From Psychrobacter cibarius (GTDB lineage: Bacteria > Pseudomonadota > Gammaproteobacteria > Pseudomonadales > Moraxellaceae): DNA of 64,000 nt. The stretch lies in the NCBI GenBank assembly GCA_030686115.1, contig CP131612.1, positions 1,178,001 to 1,242,000 on the forward strand, read 5' to 3'. Numbering within the stretch: the stretch's first letter is position 1; each line of letters begins with the position of its first letter. Below are positions 1 to 9,947 of the stretch, piece after piece. The position numbers and the translations under genes were made by a program. The notes beneath the pieces were generated by a model. The model was not told the DNA's origin and searched no databases. It saw only the letters and a program-made list of their open reading frames with translations.

Positions 1-1
1 T

Positions 2-2095
2 GTCAAAGCACAAGAAGCCTTACAAAGAGCAGAAGACGCTCTAGCCAATGCTGGTAATGGTGAAAAGCAATTAGCTGCTGCCCTAGAACGTGCATCCGCA
101 GCAGAAATGGCTGAAGCCGCTGCATTACAAGCCTTGTCGACGGCAGAAGCTGCAAGAAAAGCTGCGGAGACTGCAAAAGACGCCGCATTACAAGCTGCAC
201 AAGCAGCACAAAATGCTGCAGACAAAGCGATTGGTGAGGCCAAAGTGGAAGCGGATAAAAAAGTCGCAGAAGCCAATCAGCAAGCCGCAGATGCGACAGC
301 ACAAGCTGCTGCTGCTCAAACGCGCGCTGATGAAGCTTTACAAGCGAAAGCAGATGCAGAAGCTAGAGCAAAAGCTGCAGAAGAGGCTCTTGAAGCATCG
401 CAGCAGTTACCACCAGCACCAACCAATCCACAGTCTCCAGTGAATGCAACAATAAGTGGTTTCCAAAATACGATCTCAGGTAGTGACAATAGCGCTATCA
501 ATACCAATACTTCTGCTAACTACGATACGCTTAAAGTTAATTTATTAGAAACTGGGTCTGGACGTTTTGATAAAAATACTACTACTAACTTTAAGTTACG
601 AGATGCAGGTGATGAGGACTACGAAGCAGGATTTAAAAAGAGTGCTTTATATTCATTGCCAGCAGGGTATTTGAACAGACGTTTCAAATATACGTCTTTT
701 TATAAAAACTACAATGATCAGATGCAAATCGGTCATTTATACGGTGATCTCAAAACGACAAACAATGGAATTCGATTAGACACCTTATCTAATGTCTACG
801 TACAAGGTAACAGTACAAGCACTGACGATATGCAGTACATGAAAGGCTTGTCACAATACAATATTGATAATGGTATTAATGATGGCAAAGTAGCTTATAA
901 AGGTGATGCCACTTATATTGGTAATAGTGAGCAAGAAATCATTGGTGTTAATCCGATTATAGGTACCTCTGAGTTTGATGTGGACTTTGTCGACAGTCAA
1001 ATAGATGGTACGTTATCATTTGAAGGTTCTAATGTCAGTGAGAAGAAAATCAAAGCCGAGATTATTGGAAATACCTTTGCTGGTAATTGGAATGGGGTTG
1101 ATACTAAAGGGGGTTTCTTTGGTGAAGATGCAGGTCTATTAGGTGGTGTTTATCAAGTTTCTGGTGGTAAAGGCACTTATGGCGCTAGCAAAGTAGATCC
1201 AAGCGCTGCTCCTGCTCCAGTAGAGTCTACAATGACAGGCTTCCAATCTACCGCCTTAAGTAGCAAAAATAAAACATTACCATTGGGTCAAGGTCAACTG
1301 GTAGACGCGATTGGTTATTTGGAAATCAGAGATGATAAATCGGCATGGACAGAAACGAACGTTAAGGATGGTTCTAATGTCCCAATAGACAATCGCAAAG
1401 GCAACAATTTCAATAGCTTTAGTAAAGGCAAAGTACTTGCTGATATGGTTAAGCCAGACACGGTCCTTAAACCAATAGAGGTGTCTTTGACCAATGCAAC
1501 TGGCGCAGTCACAGTTGATGCAGGGAGAGGTAACCTTAATCCAAGTTATCAATACAGCGCTGTTTATGAGAACTTTGACAATCAAATGCAGATTGGTCAT
1601 GTATATGGCAATCTTAACTCATCGTTTGCAGGCGATGTCTCACGTGCAGCCAATGTATATGTACAAGGCTACTTAACCTCGCAAGCAGGTATGGACAGTC
1701 TGAAAGGTGTTAATGATGGTAAGGCTCAATATACAGGCAGTGCGACTTATATTGAAAATATCCATTTAGCGGATAATGCTTCGACAGCCCCAGTTAATGG
1801 TACTTCTGCTTTCAACGTTGATTTTGTCAATGGCTCAGTCGATGGCACATTATCATTTACTGGTACGGACTATAAATATATGCCTGCTGGCAATCAGATC
1901 AAAATTGATGCAGATATTGCGGGCAATACTTTTGTGGGTAATAAAAATGGCATCGATACCGCAGGTGGTTTCTATGGTGAAGGTGCGAAGTTCTTAGGCG
2001 GTATTTATCAAGATGTATCTGATCAAGGTGGAAAAGGAACTGCAGCTGGTACGGGGACTAAATTCCAAGGAACGTTCGGTGCGGCAAAGCAATAA
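2..2095 (+). CDS. Slam-dependent TbpB-like surface protein (5'-truncated by window)
   Basis: The reading frame is open to the left edge, so the true start and any signal or lipobox lie outside; the first internal Met is at 107. The visible N-terminal part (to about nt 410) is an Ala/Glu/Lys-rich heptad-like coiled coil with almost no aromatics. Two homologous domains follow, at about nt 449-1195 and 1232-2092. Each carries an FDNQMQIGH-like strand, a VYVQG strand, a SxFxVDFVxxxxDGTLSF strand and a closing GxxxxGGF(F/Y)GEGA..LGG motif. That closing motif is the signature of the eight-stranded C-terminal barrels of TbpB and related Slam substrates. The gene directly downstream encodes a Slam translocator, which strongly supports a cell-surface protein exported by that partner. 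The ligand (haem, metal, host protein or none) cannot be told from sequence. Confidence 0.8.
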   Translation, partial: VKAQEALQRAEDALANAGNGEKQLAAALERASAAEMAEAAALQALSTAEAARKAAETAKDAALQAAQAAQNAADKAIGEAKVEADKKVAEANQQAADATAQAAAAQTRADEALQAKADAEARAKAAEEALEASQQLPPAPTNPQSPVNATISGFQNTISGSDNSAINTNTSANYDTLKVNLLETGSGRFDKNTTTNFKLRDAGDEDYEAGFKKSALYSLPAGYLNRRFKYTSFYKNYNDQMQIGHLYGDLKTTNNGIRLDTLSNVYVQGNSTSTDDMQYMKGLSQYNIDNGINDGKVAYKGDATYIGNSEQEIIGVNPIIGTSEFDVDFVDSQIDGTLSFEGSNVSEKKIKAEIIGNTFAGNWNGVDTKGGFFGEDAGLLGGVYQVSGGKGTYGASKVDPSAAPAPVESTMTGFQSTALSSKNKTLPLGQGQLVDAIGYLEIRDDKSAWTETNVKDGSNVPIDNRKGNNFNSFSKGKVLADMVKPDTVLKPIEVSLTNATGAVTVDAGRGNLNPSYQYSAVYENFDNQMQIGHVYGNLNSSFAGDVSRAANVYVQGYLTSQAGMDSLKGVNDGKAQYTGSATYIENIHLADNASTAPVNGTSAFNVDFVNGSVDGTLSFTGTDYKYMPAGNQIKIDADIAGNTFVGNKNGIDTAGGFYGEGAKFLGGIYQDVSDQGGKGTAAGTGTKFQGTFGAAKQ

Positions 2096-2123
2096 GATAA
2101 TATGACTGTATGATACAAAAGAG

Positions 2124-2146
2124 AAAGCGTCCTAGGGCGCTTTTTT
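2124..2146 (+). terminator. Rho-independent terminator after the surface-protein gene
   Basis: A GC-rich hairpin (AGCGtCC / GGgCGCT around a TA loop) is followed by six T, 29 bases after the stop codon. It lies between the substrate gene and the Slam gene, so full-length read-through may be partial. Confidence 0.75.
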
Positions 2147-2234
2147 GCTCGATTAAACCATTAAAATCCCTTAGGATGACTAAAGTTGGGAAAGTGTTTG
2201 GAAAGTTAATGATCGTACTTAGGTAAGGATACCC

Positions 2235-3785
2235 ATGAATAATCAATATATACGTAAACCGCTCACCGCTTCTGTTTTACTATCGATGATGGCGATTTCT
2301 CTACCCGTTATGGCAGCACCAGAATTACCAGAAATAAAACCCGATCTTGATCAAGCTGCGGAGTTGCTTAGACGCGAAAATCAGACTTCTGTGTCAGATC
2401 CTACTGCACCCTCTACCGCTATATCAGATTCTGAAGCACAAGATGCTATTAGAAGTCGTCAGCAACTTGCCAAGGCAACGGCTTATAATCTAGAAGCGCT
2501 AAAAGCCAATCCAGCAGCGTTTAGCAAGTATTTAAATGATGCATTGTCTGCACAAGATATGGTAACGGTTAAAGAGTTATTGCCGCATTACAAAGCGTTA
2601 AAAACCAATGATCCAATGCTGATCAAATTCGCTGATGCGCTCATATATCGCAGTGAAGCCAAAAACAAACAAGCCATTGCCATTTATCGTGACATGCTTG
2701 CAACTGATCCAGACTTTCATCCGGTACGTTTGAATATGGCCATTGCCATGCAAGCAGACAAGCAGTATGTGGCGGCAAAGGAGCAGTTTCTAAAATTGCA
2801 GGCAGTTGAGTTACCAGCACCCGTCATGGCTAGGGTGCAAAACTCATTGGCGCAGATCAATAGTTCAGAAAAATGGCAATTCAATGCCTCTGCCAGTTAT
2901 GTAAGAGAGACTAATATTAATGACGCGCCATCGTCATCTATTCAATCTGACTTAGGGCGCTCGATTGAGCAAAAATCAGCCAATGGCCTTCAGGTGTCTG
3001 CTAGCGCGAATAAACGCTTTAACTTACCGAATAATTTCTATGCTACAGTGGGTGGTAATGCATCCCTAAAAGGATATTGGGATGAGCCTGACTATAACGA
3101 TTATCTATTCACTGCCTCTACGGGAGTCGGCTACGATGATGCCAAAAACGACGTTTCTTTGACCCCATTTATCACCAAACGCTATTATGATGAAGCGCCC
3201 TATAGTTTGCGTAAAGGCGCAACTGTCAGCGGCTCACGCTGGGTTAAGCCAAAGCTAAAACTGTCAGCGACTGGTATTTTGTCCAAAGAAACCTTTGAAG
3301 ATGATAGCAATGCAAATCGCGAAACAGATGGTAGATTCCTTGGTTTAAATGCATTTTATATTAAGGATGCCAAGGAATACTTTTATGGGGGTGTAGGTAA
3401 TTATCGAAACGATGTGCCCAAATCGAGTATTATTAGCTATGATCGTAATTCTGTAAACGCTGGTTGGGGTCGTGAATGGAGGCGTGGACTCTCCACATTA
3501 GCAACAGTAGGTTATGGTATCAAGGACTATGACGATCCTGCAGATGCTTATCCAGCAGGAAGTGGCGCATGGAAAGGCTATTATAATGCGGTAGGCGGCG
3601 TGCCGGGCTCAACCAGAGAAGACAAATCCACTTCATTAGGTTTGCAAGTCTGGAAACGTGACTTTACCTTGTATGGTTTGACACCGCGTTTGGTCTTTGA
3701 TTATGAAACAACTTCAAGCAACTTTGCTTACTATGATGATCGTGATGAAAAGTCTGCAACGGTGTTGTTAACAAAGACCTTTTGA
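2235..3785 (+). CDS. Slam-family outer-membrane translocator (DUF560)
   Basis: 516 aa. An AAGGAT ribosome site lies 5-10 bases before the ATG. Residues 1-28 form a signal peptide ending VMA-A. A periplasmic helical part of about residues 75-215 has TPR-like repeats (for example the LIYRSEAKNKQAIAIY segment). From about residue 220 the sequence alternates as an outer-membrane beta-barrel and ends in the terminal Phe (TKTF) used for Bam-dependent insertion. This N-terminal TPR plus C-terminal DUF560 barrel is the architecture of surface lipoprotein assembly modulators (type XI secretion). Its partner is most likely the TbpB-like protein immediately upstream. Family assignment is firm; substrate pairing is inferred from adjacency. 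Confidence 0.85.
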   Translation: MNNQYIRKPLTASVLLSMMAISLPVMAAPELPEIKPDLDQAAELLRRENQTSVSDPTAPSTAISDSEAQDAIRSRQQLAKATAYNLEALKANPAAFSKYLNDALSAQDMVTVKELLPHYKALKTNDPMLIKFADALIYRSEAKNKQAIAIYRDMLATDPDFHPVRLNMAIAMQADKQYVAAKEQFLKLQAVELPAPVMARVQNSLAQINSSEKWQFNASASYVRETNINDAPSSSIQSDLGRSIEQKSANGLQVSASANKRFNLPNNFYATVGGNASLKGYWDEPDYNDYLFTASTGVGYDDAKNDVSLTPFITKRYYDEAPYSLRKGATVSGSRWVKPKLKLSATGILSKETFEDDSNANRETDGRFLGLNAFYIKDAKEYFYGGVGNYRNDVPKSSIISYDRNSVNAGWGREWRRGLSTLATVGYGIKDYDDPADAYPAGSGAWKGYYNAVGGVPGSTREDKSTSLGLQVWKRDFTLYGLTPRLVFDYETTSSNFAYYDDRDEKSATVLLTKTF

Positions 3786-3816
3786 CGTAACCTATTTGAC
3801 GCTTTGAGCCAGTAAT

Positions 3817-3849
3817 AAAAAACCTCGCCAATAATGTCGAGGTTTTTTT
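3817..3849. terminator. Bidirectional terminator between the Slam gene and putP
   Basis: AACCTCG / CGAGGTT arms flanked by A-run and T-run on the two sides, placed between the convergent ends of the Slam gene and putP. Works as a terminator in either direction. Confidence 0.85.
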
Positions 3850-3873
3850 ATAGTGATAATTATATCGATAAGC

Positions 3874-5373
3874 TTATTTATTTAAATTAAGTTCCATTTC
3901 TTTAAATTTCGCAGTAACAGAGGCTTTTGGACCGCCTGTCATGATACTTACCGCAAAAATGGCGATTGTACTTAAGATAAAGCCCGGAACGATAGCATAT
4001 AACCAGCTATTGAGTGCCATGCCATTCATCTGGAAAGGACCGTAAATCCATAGGATAACCGTCAATGCACCAACGACCATACCAGCAACTGCACCATTAC
4101 GGTTCATACCGCGCCAGATGAGGCTGAAAATAACCAACGGTCCAAATGCGGCACCAAACCCTGCCCAAGCGTTAGAAACCAAATTCAATACTGAGCTTTC
4201 TGGATTAGAAGCCAGTAAAATGGCAACAACGGCGACAATGATTACGGAAATGCGGCCGACCAATACTTGACGCGCCTCAGGTGCATCTTGATCAAAAAAC
4301 AACTTATAGACATCTTTAGTCAATGAGCTTGATACCACCAATAGCTGTGATGAGATGGTACTCATAATCGCAGCTAAAATTGCAGCTAATAAGAAGCCTG
4401 AAACCAATGGATGGAATAAAAACTGCGTAAATACTAAAAAGATGGTTTCAGGATCATCTAAAGTCATCGCTGTCTTTTGCACATACGCACGACCAGCAAA
4501 ACCTGTCATCAGTGCCCCGATAAGGCTGACAATCATCCAGCTCATACCGATGTTACGGGCAGTAGGGACATCTTTGACTGAGCGAATGGCCATAAAACGT
4601 ACAATGATGTGTGGCTGACCAAAATAACCTAAACCCCATGCCATCAATGACACAATACCAAGGATACTCATCCCATTAGTAATGTTAAGCAAGCTTGGAT
4701 CGATATTTCTAACCGCTTGAGTGGTGGCTGAAATACCACCCAGATCAGTGAAAGCGACGACGGGAACAATGACCATCGCAAATAGCATGATGATACCCTG
4801 TACAAAGTCAGTCATTGAAACGGCTAAGAAACCACCGAATAACGTATAAGCAACGACAACGCCAGCGGTGACCCATAGACCAGTGCTATAAGAAAGATTC
4901 AGTGAGCTTTCGAAGAGTTTACCACCGCCTACTAGGCTTGCAGCAGTATAAACCGTGAAGAATAAAATGATAACCACGGCTGAGATAACACGCAGCATAT
5001 GCGACTTATCTTCAAAGCGGTTGGCGAAATAATCGGGTAGAGTGATGGCATTGTCAGCCACTTCGGTATAAACGCGAAGGCGCGGTGCCACGATAAGGTA
5101 GTTTAAAAATGCACCAAGTGTCAAACCAAGTGCGATCCATATACTCACGACACCGTCAGCATACATATAGCCGGGCAAGCCAAGTAGTAACCAACCTGAC
5201 ATATCTGATGCACCTGCCGATAGTGCAGTGACTGCTGGACCTAAACTGCGTCCTCCTAACATATAGCCTTCAGTATCATTGGCTTGCTTAAAGTAAGCGT
5301 AAATGCCAATACCAATCATCACTAAAAAATAGGCGCCAAGTGATACCAGCACGCCACTAGAAACTCCGTTCAT
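3874..5373 (-). CDS. putP: Sodium/proline symporter PutP
   Basis: 499 aa, normal PutP length, solute:sodium symporter family in the inner membrane. About 13 hydrophobic segments are visible. The N-terminal GGRSLGPAVTALSAGASDMSGWLLLGLPG region is the conserved SSS substrate/sodium-binding stretch typical of PutP. It imports proline with sodium for use as nutrient or osmoprotectant. Start at ATG with an AAGGA ribosome site 8 bases upstream. It is transcribed alone; no putA is in the window. A short CCAAC-ATG-GTTGG palindrome sits just upstream (5390-5402) and might be an operator, which is speculative. Confidence 0.9.
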   Translation of the reverse strand: MNGVSSGVLVSLGAYFLVMIGIGIYAYFKQANDTEGYMLGGRSLGPAVTALSAGASDMSGWLLLGLPGYMYADGVVSIWIALGLTLGAFLNYLIVAPRLRVYTEVADNAITLPDYFANRFEDKSHMLRVISAVVIILFFTVYTAASLVGGGKLFESSLNLSYSTGLWVTAGVVVAYTLFGGFLAVSMTDFVQGIIMLFAMVIVPVVAFTDLGGISATTQAVRNIDPSLLNITNGMSILGIVSLMAWGLGYFGQPHIIVRFMAIRSVKDVPTARNIGMSWMIVSLIGALMTGFAGRAYVQKTAMTLDDPETIFLVFTQFLFHPLVSGFLLAAILAAIMSTISSQLLVVSSSLTKDVYKLFFDQDAPEARQVLVGRISVIIVAVVAILLASNPESSVLNLVSNAWAGFGAAFGPLVIFSLIWRGMNRNGAVAGMVVGALTVILWIYGPFQMNGMALNSWLYAIVPGFILSTIAIFAVSIMTGGPKASVTAKFKEMELNLNK

Positions 5374-5468
5374 ATAAATTGTCCTTAACCAACATGGTTG
5401 GCGGTAATTATTTTAACTATAAAGATTAAGTGTTATAAGACGATGTCCCAAACAATATCTAAAGACGA

Positions 5469-5500
5469 AAAAAGCCATTAAGTAGGACATAATGGCTTTT
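5469..5500 (-). terminator. Probable terminator downstream of the LysR gene
   Basis: AAGCCATTA / TAATGGCTT arms with a 9-base loop, and a T-run on the minus-strand exit side. It lies about 350 bases past the LysR stop and upstream of putP, so it would insulate putP from read-through. Confidence 0.55.
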
Positions 5501-5798
5501 ATTCAATATCTGCTGTTAGTTTTATATGATTGATGCTGTTCTAGGGCTAATACGAATTCGCAGTGCTTAGAGATCAATAAGAATGTCATATTACATCATA
5601 TCGATTGCTCGCATTTGCGACTCATTTATCAGTATCGGCCACCTATATAACCAATCATTTAAAACCATTAAACCTACTGTTAACCATCATATATTACTCG
5701 AAGTGTTCAATATATGACTATCAGTGTTCTTATAGTAAATTTTTGTTATAAAAACAACGTCAAGCGTATTATAACGCATGAGGGTCGTAAATGCGAAT

Positions 5799-5827
5799 AG
5801 CGTGCTTTTTATATCCCATAGCACGCT
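5799..5827. repeat. Inverted repeat just past the LysR stop
   Basis: AGCGTGCT and AGCACGCT arms (8 bp, perfect) around a 13-base T/A-rich loop, 24 bases from the LysR stop codon. No clear U-tract on the minus strand, so it is an mRNA 3'-end hairpin or weak terminator. Confidence 0.5.
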
Positions 5828-5850
5828 CTAATCCTCATTTAGCGAGAGTC

Positions 5851-6723
5851 TTATTCAATAGGTGCTAACAAGTCTAACAAAGCTGTAACGCTGCTAGATT
5901 GCGTCAATTTCGGATTGATAACCACACCCAAATAGCGCTGTAACTCTATATTGTCTGCCATATCGATACGTTCTAAATCCTGACTGATCATGGTTTGCGG
6001 TAATACAGACCATCCCAGACCAACAGAAACCAGCATGCGAATAGACTCAAGAGGATTGGTGCTCATCGTGGCATAAGGTTTCAAATTGTGCTTAGCGAAT
6101 TCAGCCAAGGTAATTTGACTGGTAAAGGTGTTGGCAGACGGTAAAATAGCAGGATAGCGTGCCAATTGCTCTAGTGTTACATTAGATTTGGTCGCTAAAG
6201 GCGATAGCGTACCTGTCATAAAGTAAAGAGGATCTGACCATAGCGTATGATAGGTCAAGCGCTTATCATAAACGGGCGGCAGTGTTAAAAATGCTAATGA
6301 TAAATCGCCATCGAGTACGGCTTTGTGCGCTTTTTCTGAATCGACGAAATGTACTTCTAGTTGTACGGCAGGATAAGCTTGGATAAAATGCTTAAGTACA
6401 GGCGCTAAATGATGCAAGCCAATATGATGACTGGTACCGATCACTAATTTGCCAGATACGATATGCTGAGAGTGTTGCAGATTAATCTTAAAATTCTCAT
6501 AATCTTCTAGCCAACGCTTGGCGTGCGGCAGCATTTCATTGGCTGCTTGGGTTGGTACAATGCCGCGTCCCACCGTATCAAACAAAGTAATGTTGAATTC
6601 ATCTTCCAAATTTTTGATGCGTTTACTGACGGCAGGCTGTGTGATGAACAGTTTTTCTGCGGCACCTGAGATGCTGCCAGTGTGCATAACGGTAACGAAT
6701 GTCGTCAAGTTTGTGGTGTTCAA
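5851..6723 (-). CDS. LysR-family transcriptional regulator, divergent from leuC
   Basis: 290 aa from a TTG start at 6723. I chose this start because an AAGGA ribosome site lies 7 bases upstream and because it puts the helix-turn-helix at the family's usual position (residues about 15-40, SGAAEKLFITQPAVSKRIKNLE). The longer frame back to 6813 would add 30 atypical residues. A LysR substrate-binding domain follows (about 90-285). It is transcribed away from leuC. In Pseudomonas a LysR gene occupies the same divergent position beside leuC, so regulation of leuCD is a reasonable inference; the effector is unknown. Confidence 0.8.
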   Translation of the reverse strand: MNTTNLTTFVTVMHTGSISGAAEKLFITQPAVSKRIKNLEDEFNITLFDTVGRGIVPTQAANEMLPHAKRWLEDYENFKINLQHSQHIVSGKLVIGTSHHIGLHHLAPVLKHFIQAYPAVQLEVHFVDSEKAHKAVLDGDLSLAFLTLPPVYDKRLTYHTLWSDPLYFMTGTLSPLATKSNVTLEQLARYPAILPSANTFTSQITLAEFAKHNLKPYATMSTNPLESIRMLVSVGLGWSVLPQTMISQDLERIDMADNIELQRYLGVVINPKLTQSSSVTALLDLLAPIE

Positions 6724-7199
6724 ACGGATGTCCTTAGCTACTTTGCGAGCTATAAATAAAAGTTGGCTGACCCAATCACAATGTATTAGAAATAAAAGTT
6801 TGCGTCTGGGCAAAAATCATCAATTATTATTATAGGATTAGCCTGCTATAATCACAAGACATCAAGACGTATTGTGACATATTTATTCTATTAAATTGAC
6901 TATTCGCAGCTCATCGCAGGTTTTAAGCGCTGATAATGGTCATCAATGTAAAATCACCAATATAAAAATATCGATTTTGATACAAGCGCCGCTGACGATG
7001 CCGCTGATGATAAAGTATCGCGACGTATAAAATTTTTACCATAGGCTATAGTCGAGTCAATTTAAAAGTAGTACAAGGCAACCGAGTGTAGATGTATATT
7101 AAATACTTCAAGCGAGGTTAACGCTGTAATAATTTTATAGTGGAATGACTATAAGCAAGTAAAAAAACCAGTAATTAGCAACCAATAAAGGATAGCAAC
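6724..7199. other. Divergent LysR/leuC control region
   Basis: 476 bases without a gene. It should contain the promoters and LysR binding sites for both directions. The leuC-proximal part is occupied by a MITE-like element (7047-7153). The remainder is AT-rich and I see no clear consensus promoter. Confidence 0.6.
7047..7153. mobile_element. MITE-like element with imperfect terminal inverted repeats, upstream of leuC
   Basis: 107 bp. The left end begins TATAGTC and the right end finishes GACTATA. Aligning the left end with the reverse complement of the right end gives roughly two-thirds identity over about 30 bases, including matching TATAGTC, TAAAA and TACA blocks. It is non-coding and too short for a transposase. 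It resembles small dispersed repeats I associate with Psychrobacter intergenic DNA, but copy number was not checked. It ends 46 bases before leuC. Confidence 0.55.
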
Positions 7200-8618
7200 A
7201 TGGCAGGTCAAACGTTATATGACAAACTTTGGAATGCTCACGAAGTCACCAAGCGTGACGATGGTTCGAGCCTGATTTATATCGACCGCCATCTGTTGCA
7301 TGAAGTGACCAGTCCGCAAGCATTTGAAGGCTTGGAGTTAGCCAATAGAGCACCGTGGCGCCTGTCGGCTAATATCGCCAGTCCTGACCATAACGTACCC
7401 ACAGTCACTAAAGAGCGTTTAGAAGGCGTGCCTGGTATCAAGGACAAGGTATCACGCTTGCAGGTAGTGACATTGGATGAAAATTGCGCCAAATTTGATA
7501 TCGCTGAGTTTACGATTAATGATGCTCGTCAAGGCATTTTACACGTCGTTGGCCCTGAGCAAGGTTTGGTGTTACCGGGTATGACGGTTGTTTGCGGTGA
7601 TTCTCATACTGCTACTCATGGCGCGCTGGGCTGCTTAGCGCACGGTATCGGCACATCAGAGGTTGAGCATGTATTGGCAACTCAGTGCTTGATTCAGAAA
7701 AAATCAAAAAATATGCAAATTCGCGTCACTGGTAAGCTTGGTGCTGGCGTGACCTCAAAAGATGTGGTATTGGCTATCATTGCAAAGATTGGCACGGCTG
7801 GCGGGACAGGGCATGCTATCGAATTTGCTGGGCAAGTATTTGAAGACATGAGTATGGAAGGTCGCATGACCGTTTGTAACATGGCGATCGAAGCAGGTGC
7901 TCGCGTGGGTATGGTTGCAGTCGATGACACGACCATTGAATATGTCAAAGGTCGTCCTTATGCGCCAACCTCTGAGCAATGGGCGCAAGCGGAAGCTTAC
8001 TGGCGTACCCTATATTCAGATGATGACGCGGTATTTGATACTGTGGTTGAGTTGGATGGTAGCCAAATAGCGCCACAAGTCTCTTGGGGAACCTCTCCTG
8101 AAATGGTTGTCGATATCACTCAATCTGTACCAACACCTGATCAAGCGGCAGATGAAGCACAAGAAGAAGGCTGGTTACGTGCTTATACCTATATGGGTTT
8201 AGACGCTGGACAAAAGATTACCGATATCCAGCTTGATCGCATTTTTATTGGTTCATGTACCAATTCGCGTATCGAAGATTTGCGTGATGCCGCCGCAGTC
8301 ATTAAAGGTCGTAAAGTCGCGGACAATATCAAAGAAGCCATCGTTGTGGCAGGTTCTGGGCAAGTGAAGTTGCAGGCTGAAGCAGAAGGCTTAGATGCCT
8401 TGTTTACTGCGGCGGGTTTTGAGTGGCGTGAGCCGGGTTGTTCGATGTGTCTTGCTATGAATGCGGATAAGCTTGAGCCACAAGAACACTGCGCTTCAAC
8501 GTCTAACCGTAACTTTGAAGGTCGTCAGGGCAATGGTGGTCGTACCCATTTGGTCAGCCCAGCAATGGCAGCTGCCGCCGCATTGGCGGGTCACTTTGTC
8601 GATGTACGGACGTTTTAA
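7200..8618 (+). CDS. leuC: 3-isopropylmalate dehydratase large subunit LeuC
   Basis: 472 aa, the usual LeuC length. It carries the [4Fe-4S] cluster cysteines in FIGSCTNSR and [10 protein letters not shown] and the [12 protein letters not shown] signature of the aconitase family. With LeuD it isomerises 2-isopropylmalate to 3-isopropylmalate in leucine biosynthesis in the cytoplasm. AAAGGA ribosome site before ATG. First gene of the leuC - small exported protein - leuD segment, all on one strand. Confidence 0.97.
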   Translation: MAGQTLYDKLWNAHEVTKRDDGSSLIYIDRHLLHEVTSPQAFEGLELANRAPWRLSANIASPDHNVPTVTKERLEGVPGIKDKVSRLQVVTLDENCAKFDIAEFTINDARQGILHVVGPEQGLVLPGMTVVCGDSHTATHGALGCLAHGIGTSEVEHVLATQCLIQKKSKNMQIRVTGKLGAGVTSKDVVLAIIAKIGTAGGTGHAIEFAGQVFEDMSMEGRMTVCNMAIEAGARVGMVAVDDTTIEYVKGRPYAPTSEQWAQAEAYWRTLYSDDDAVFDTVVELDGSQIAPQVSWGTSPEMVVDITQSVPTPDQAADEAQEEGWLRAYTYMGLDAGQKITDIQLDRIFIGSCTNSRIEDLRDAAAVIKGRKVADNIKEAIVVAGSGQVKLQAEAEGLDALFTAAGFEWREPGCSMCLAMNADKLEPQEHCASTSNRNFEGRQGNGGRTHLVSPAMAAAAALAGHFVDVRTF

Positions 8619-8643
8619 CTTTGCATTTCTATAGAGCATAAAA

Positions 8644-9108
8644 ATGAAAAGGCTGTTTGTTTTATTTTGCTTATTGGGTAGCTCTCAGCTAGCAATGGCT
8701 CGTGATTACTGTAATGGAAGATTTGCCTATTGTGTCGATGTGCCAAATCAATTGACATGGTTGCCTGAGGCAGATAATGGTGATGGTCGTCATTTTAAGT
8801 TACCCAACTCTAATGCCACTATTTTGGTCTTTGGGAGTAATACACCAACTGTTTTCTTTTATACCGATAGCGATTATCTAAAAGAGAAGCAGCATCGATA
8901 TAAAACAGGCATGACAGTTACTTACGAGCTGTTAAAAGATAAAACCTATACAGCAAGCGGCTATAGAAAAGACGGTCAAGTTTTTTATCATGTTATTAAA
9001 GTTAAGGATGGTCAGGAAGCAGTATTACATCTGAACTATCCTGAAAGTGAAAAAACTAAAATGACAAGTATTGTTAAACAAATGGCACGCTCTTTTAAGA
9101 TTCATTAG
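8644..9108 (+). CDS. Small exported protein of unknown function between leuC and leuD
   Basis: 154 aa, 25 bases after leuC. Residues 1-19 look like a signal peptide (KRLFVLFCLLGSSQLAMA-R). The mature part starts RDYCNGRFAYCVDVP, with two cysteines seven residues apart that could form a disulfide, and is rich in Tyr, Lys and Asp. I do not recognise a domain. Its position splits leuC from leuD, which are normally adjacent, but it has no evident link to leucine synthesis. No terminator separates it from leuC, so it is probably co-transcribed. Confidence 0.75.
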   Translation: MKRLFVLFCLLGSSQLAMARDYCNGRFAYCVDVPNQLTWLPEADNGDGRHFKLPNSNATILVFGSNTPTVFFYTDSDYLKEKQHRYKTGMTVTYELLKDKTYTASGYRKDGQVFYHVIKVKDGQEAVLHLNYPESEKTKMTSIVKQMARSFKIH

Positions 9109-9155
9109 ACCGTCAAAAAAATTTACGTTAGTAATCGATATTTTAAGGAAAAACC

Positions 9156-9806
9156 ATGCAAGCTTATAACACTCAAACGGGTATCGTTTGCCCATTAGAT
9201 CGCGCAAACGTCGATACCGATCAAATTATTGCCAAGCAGTTTTTAAAGTCTATTAAACGCACAGGATTTGGCGTCAATTTGTTTGATGATTGGCGTTATC
9301 TTGACGAAGGATATCCGGGTCAAGACAATAGCACCCGCGTTATCAATCCAGAATTTGTGCTAAATAAGCCACGTTATCAAGGCGCGACTATTTTGCTGGC
9401 ACGCCGCAACTTTGGTTGTGGTTCTAGTCGTGAGCATGCGCCTTGGGCGTTGTCTGAATATGGTTTTCGTACAGTGATCGCGCCAAGCTTTGCCGATATT
9501 TTTTATAACAACTGCTTTAAAAATGGCATGCTACCAATTGTCTTGGATGAGGCAATTGTAGATACATTAATGAAAGACACGCTTGCTAATGAAGGCTATG
9601 AGCTAACCGCAGATCTTGAATGCCAAGTCGTCGTCACCTCAACAGGTGAAGAATATGCATTTGACGTAGATGCTTTTCGTAAACATTGCTTGTTAAATGG
9701 GCTTGATGATATTGGTTTAACCTTGCAGCAAAGCGATGCCATTAAAGATTATGAGCATAAGATGATGCAAAAAACACCATGGATATTTAACGATGTACGA
9801 GCATAA
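9156..9806 (+). CDS. leuD: 3-isopropylmalate dehydratase small subunit LeuD
   Basis: 216 aa, typical. Shows the [19 protein letters not shown] start and the [15 protein letters not shown] swivel-domain motif of LeuD. It supplies the substrate-recognition subunit for LeuC. AAGGA ribosome site before the ATG. Separated from leuC by the small exported-protein gene. Confidence 0.97.
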   Translation: MQAYNTQTGIVCPLDRANVDTDQIIAKQFLKSIKRTGFGVNLFDDWRYLDEGYPGQDNSTRVINPEFVLNKPRYQGATILLARRNFGCGSSREHAPWALSEYGFRTVIAPSFADIFYNNCFKNGMLPIVLDEAIVDTLMKDTLANEGYELTADLECQVVVTSTGEEYAFDVDAFRKHCLLNGLDDIGLTLQQSDAIKDYEHKMMQKTPWIFNDVRA

Positions 9807-9947
9807 ATAATGAATCTGCAAGCCATTACTTATAAAACTGCTGAACAGTAATAATGTAGCGTTGAGTTATGGCGGTGAACTGGCTAAAATGAAGGGTAGT
9901 TTTTTTACGATATTTTATTATTTCTCTCATAAATAGTAGCCGCCATT

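Larger units (their letters stand above)
5374..5850. other. Intergenic region between putP and the LysR gene
   Basis: No coding signal. It holds the putP upstream region, a hairpin with A/T flanks at 5469-5500 and a second inverted repeat at 5799-5827. On the minus strand both hairpins lie downstream of the LysR gene. Confidence 0.6.

Noticed and set aside
6724..6813. N-terminal extension of the LysR regulator to a start at 6813.
   Set aside because: The added 30 residues are not LysR-like, and the TTG at 6723 has a well-placed AAGGA.
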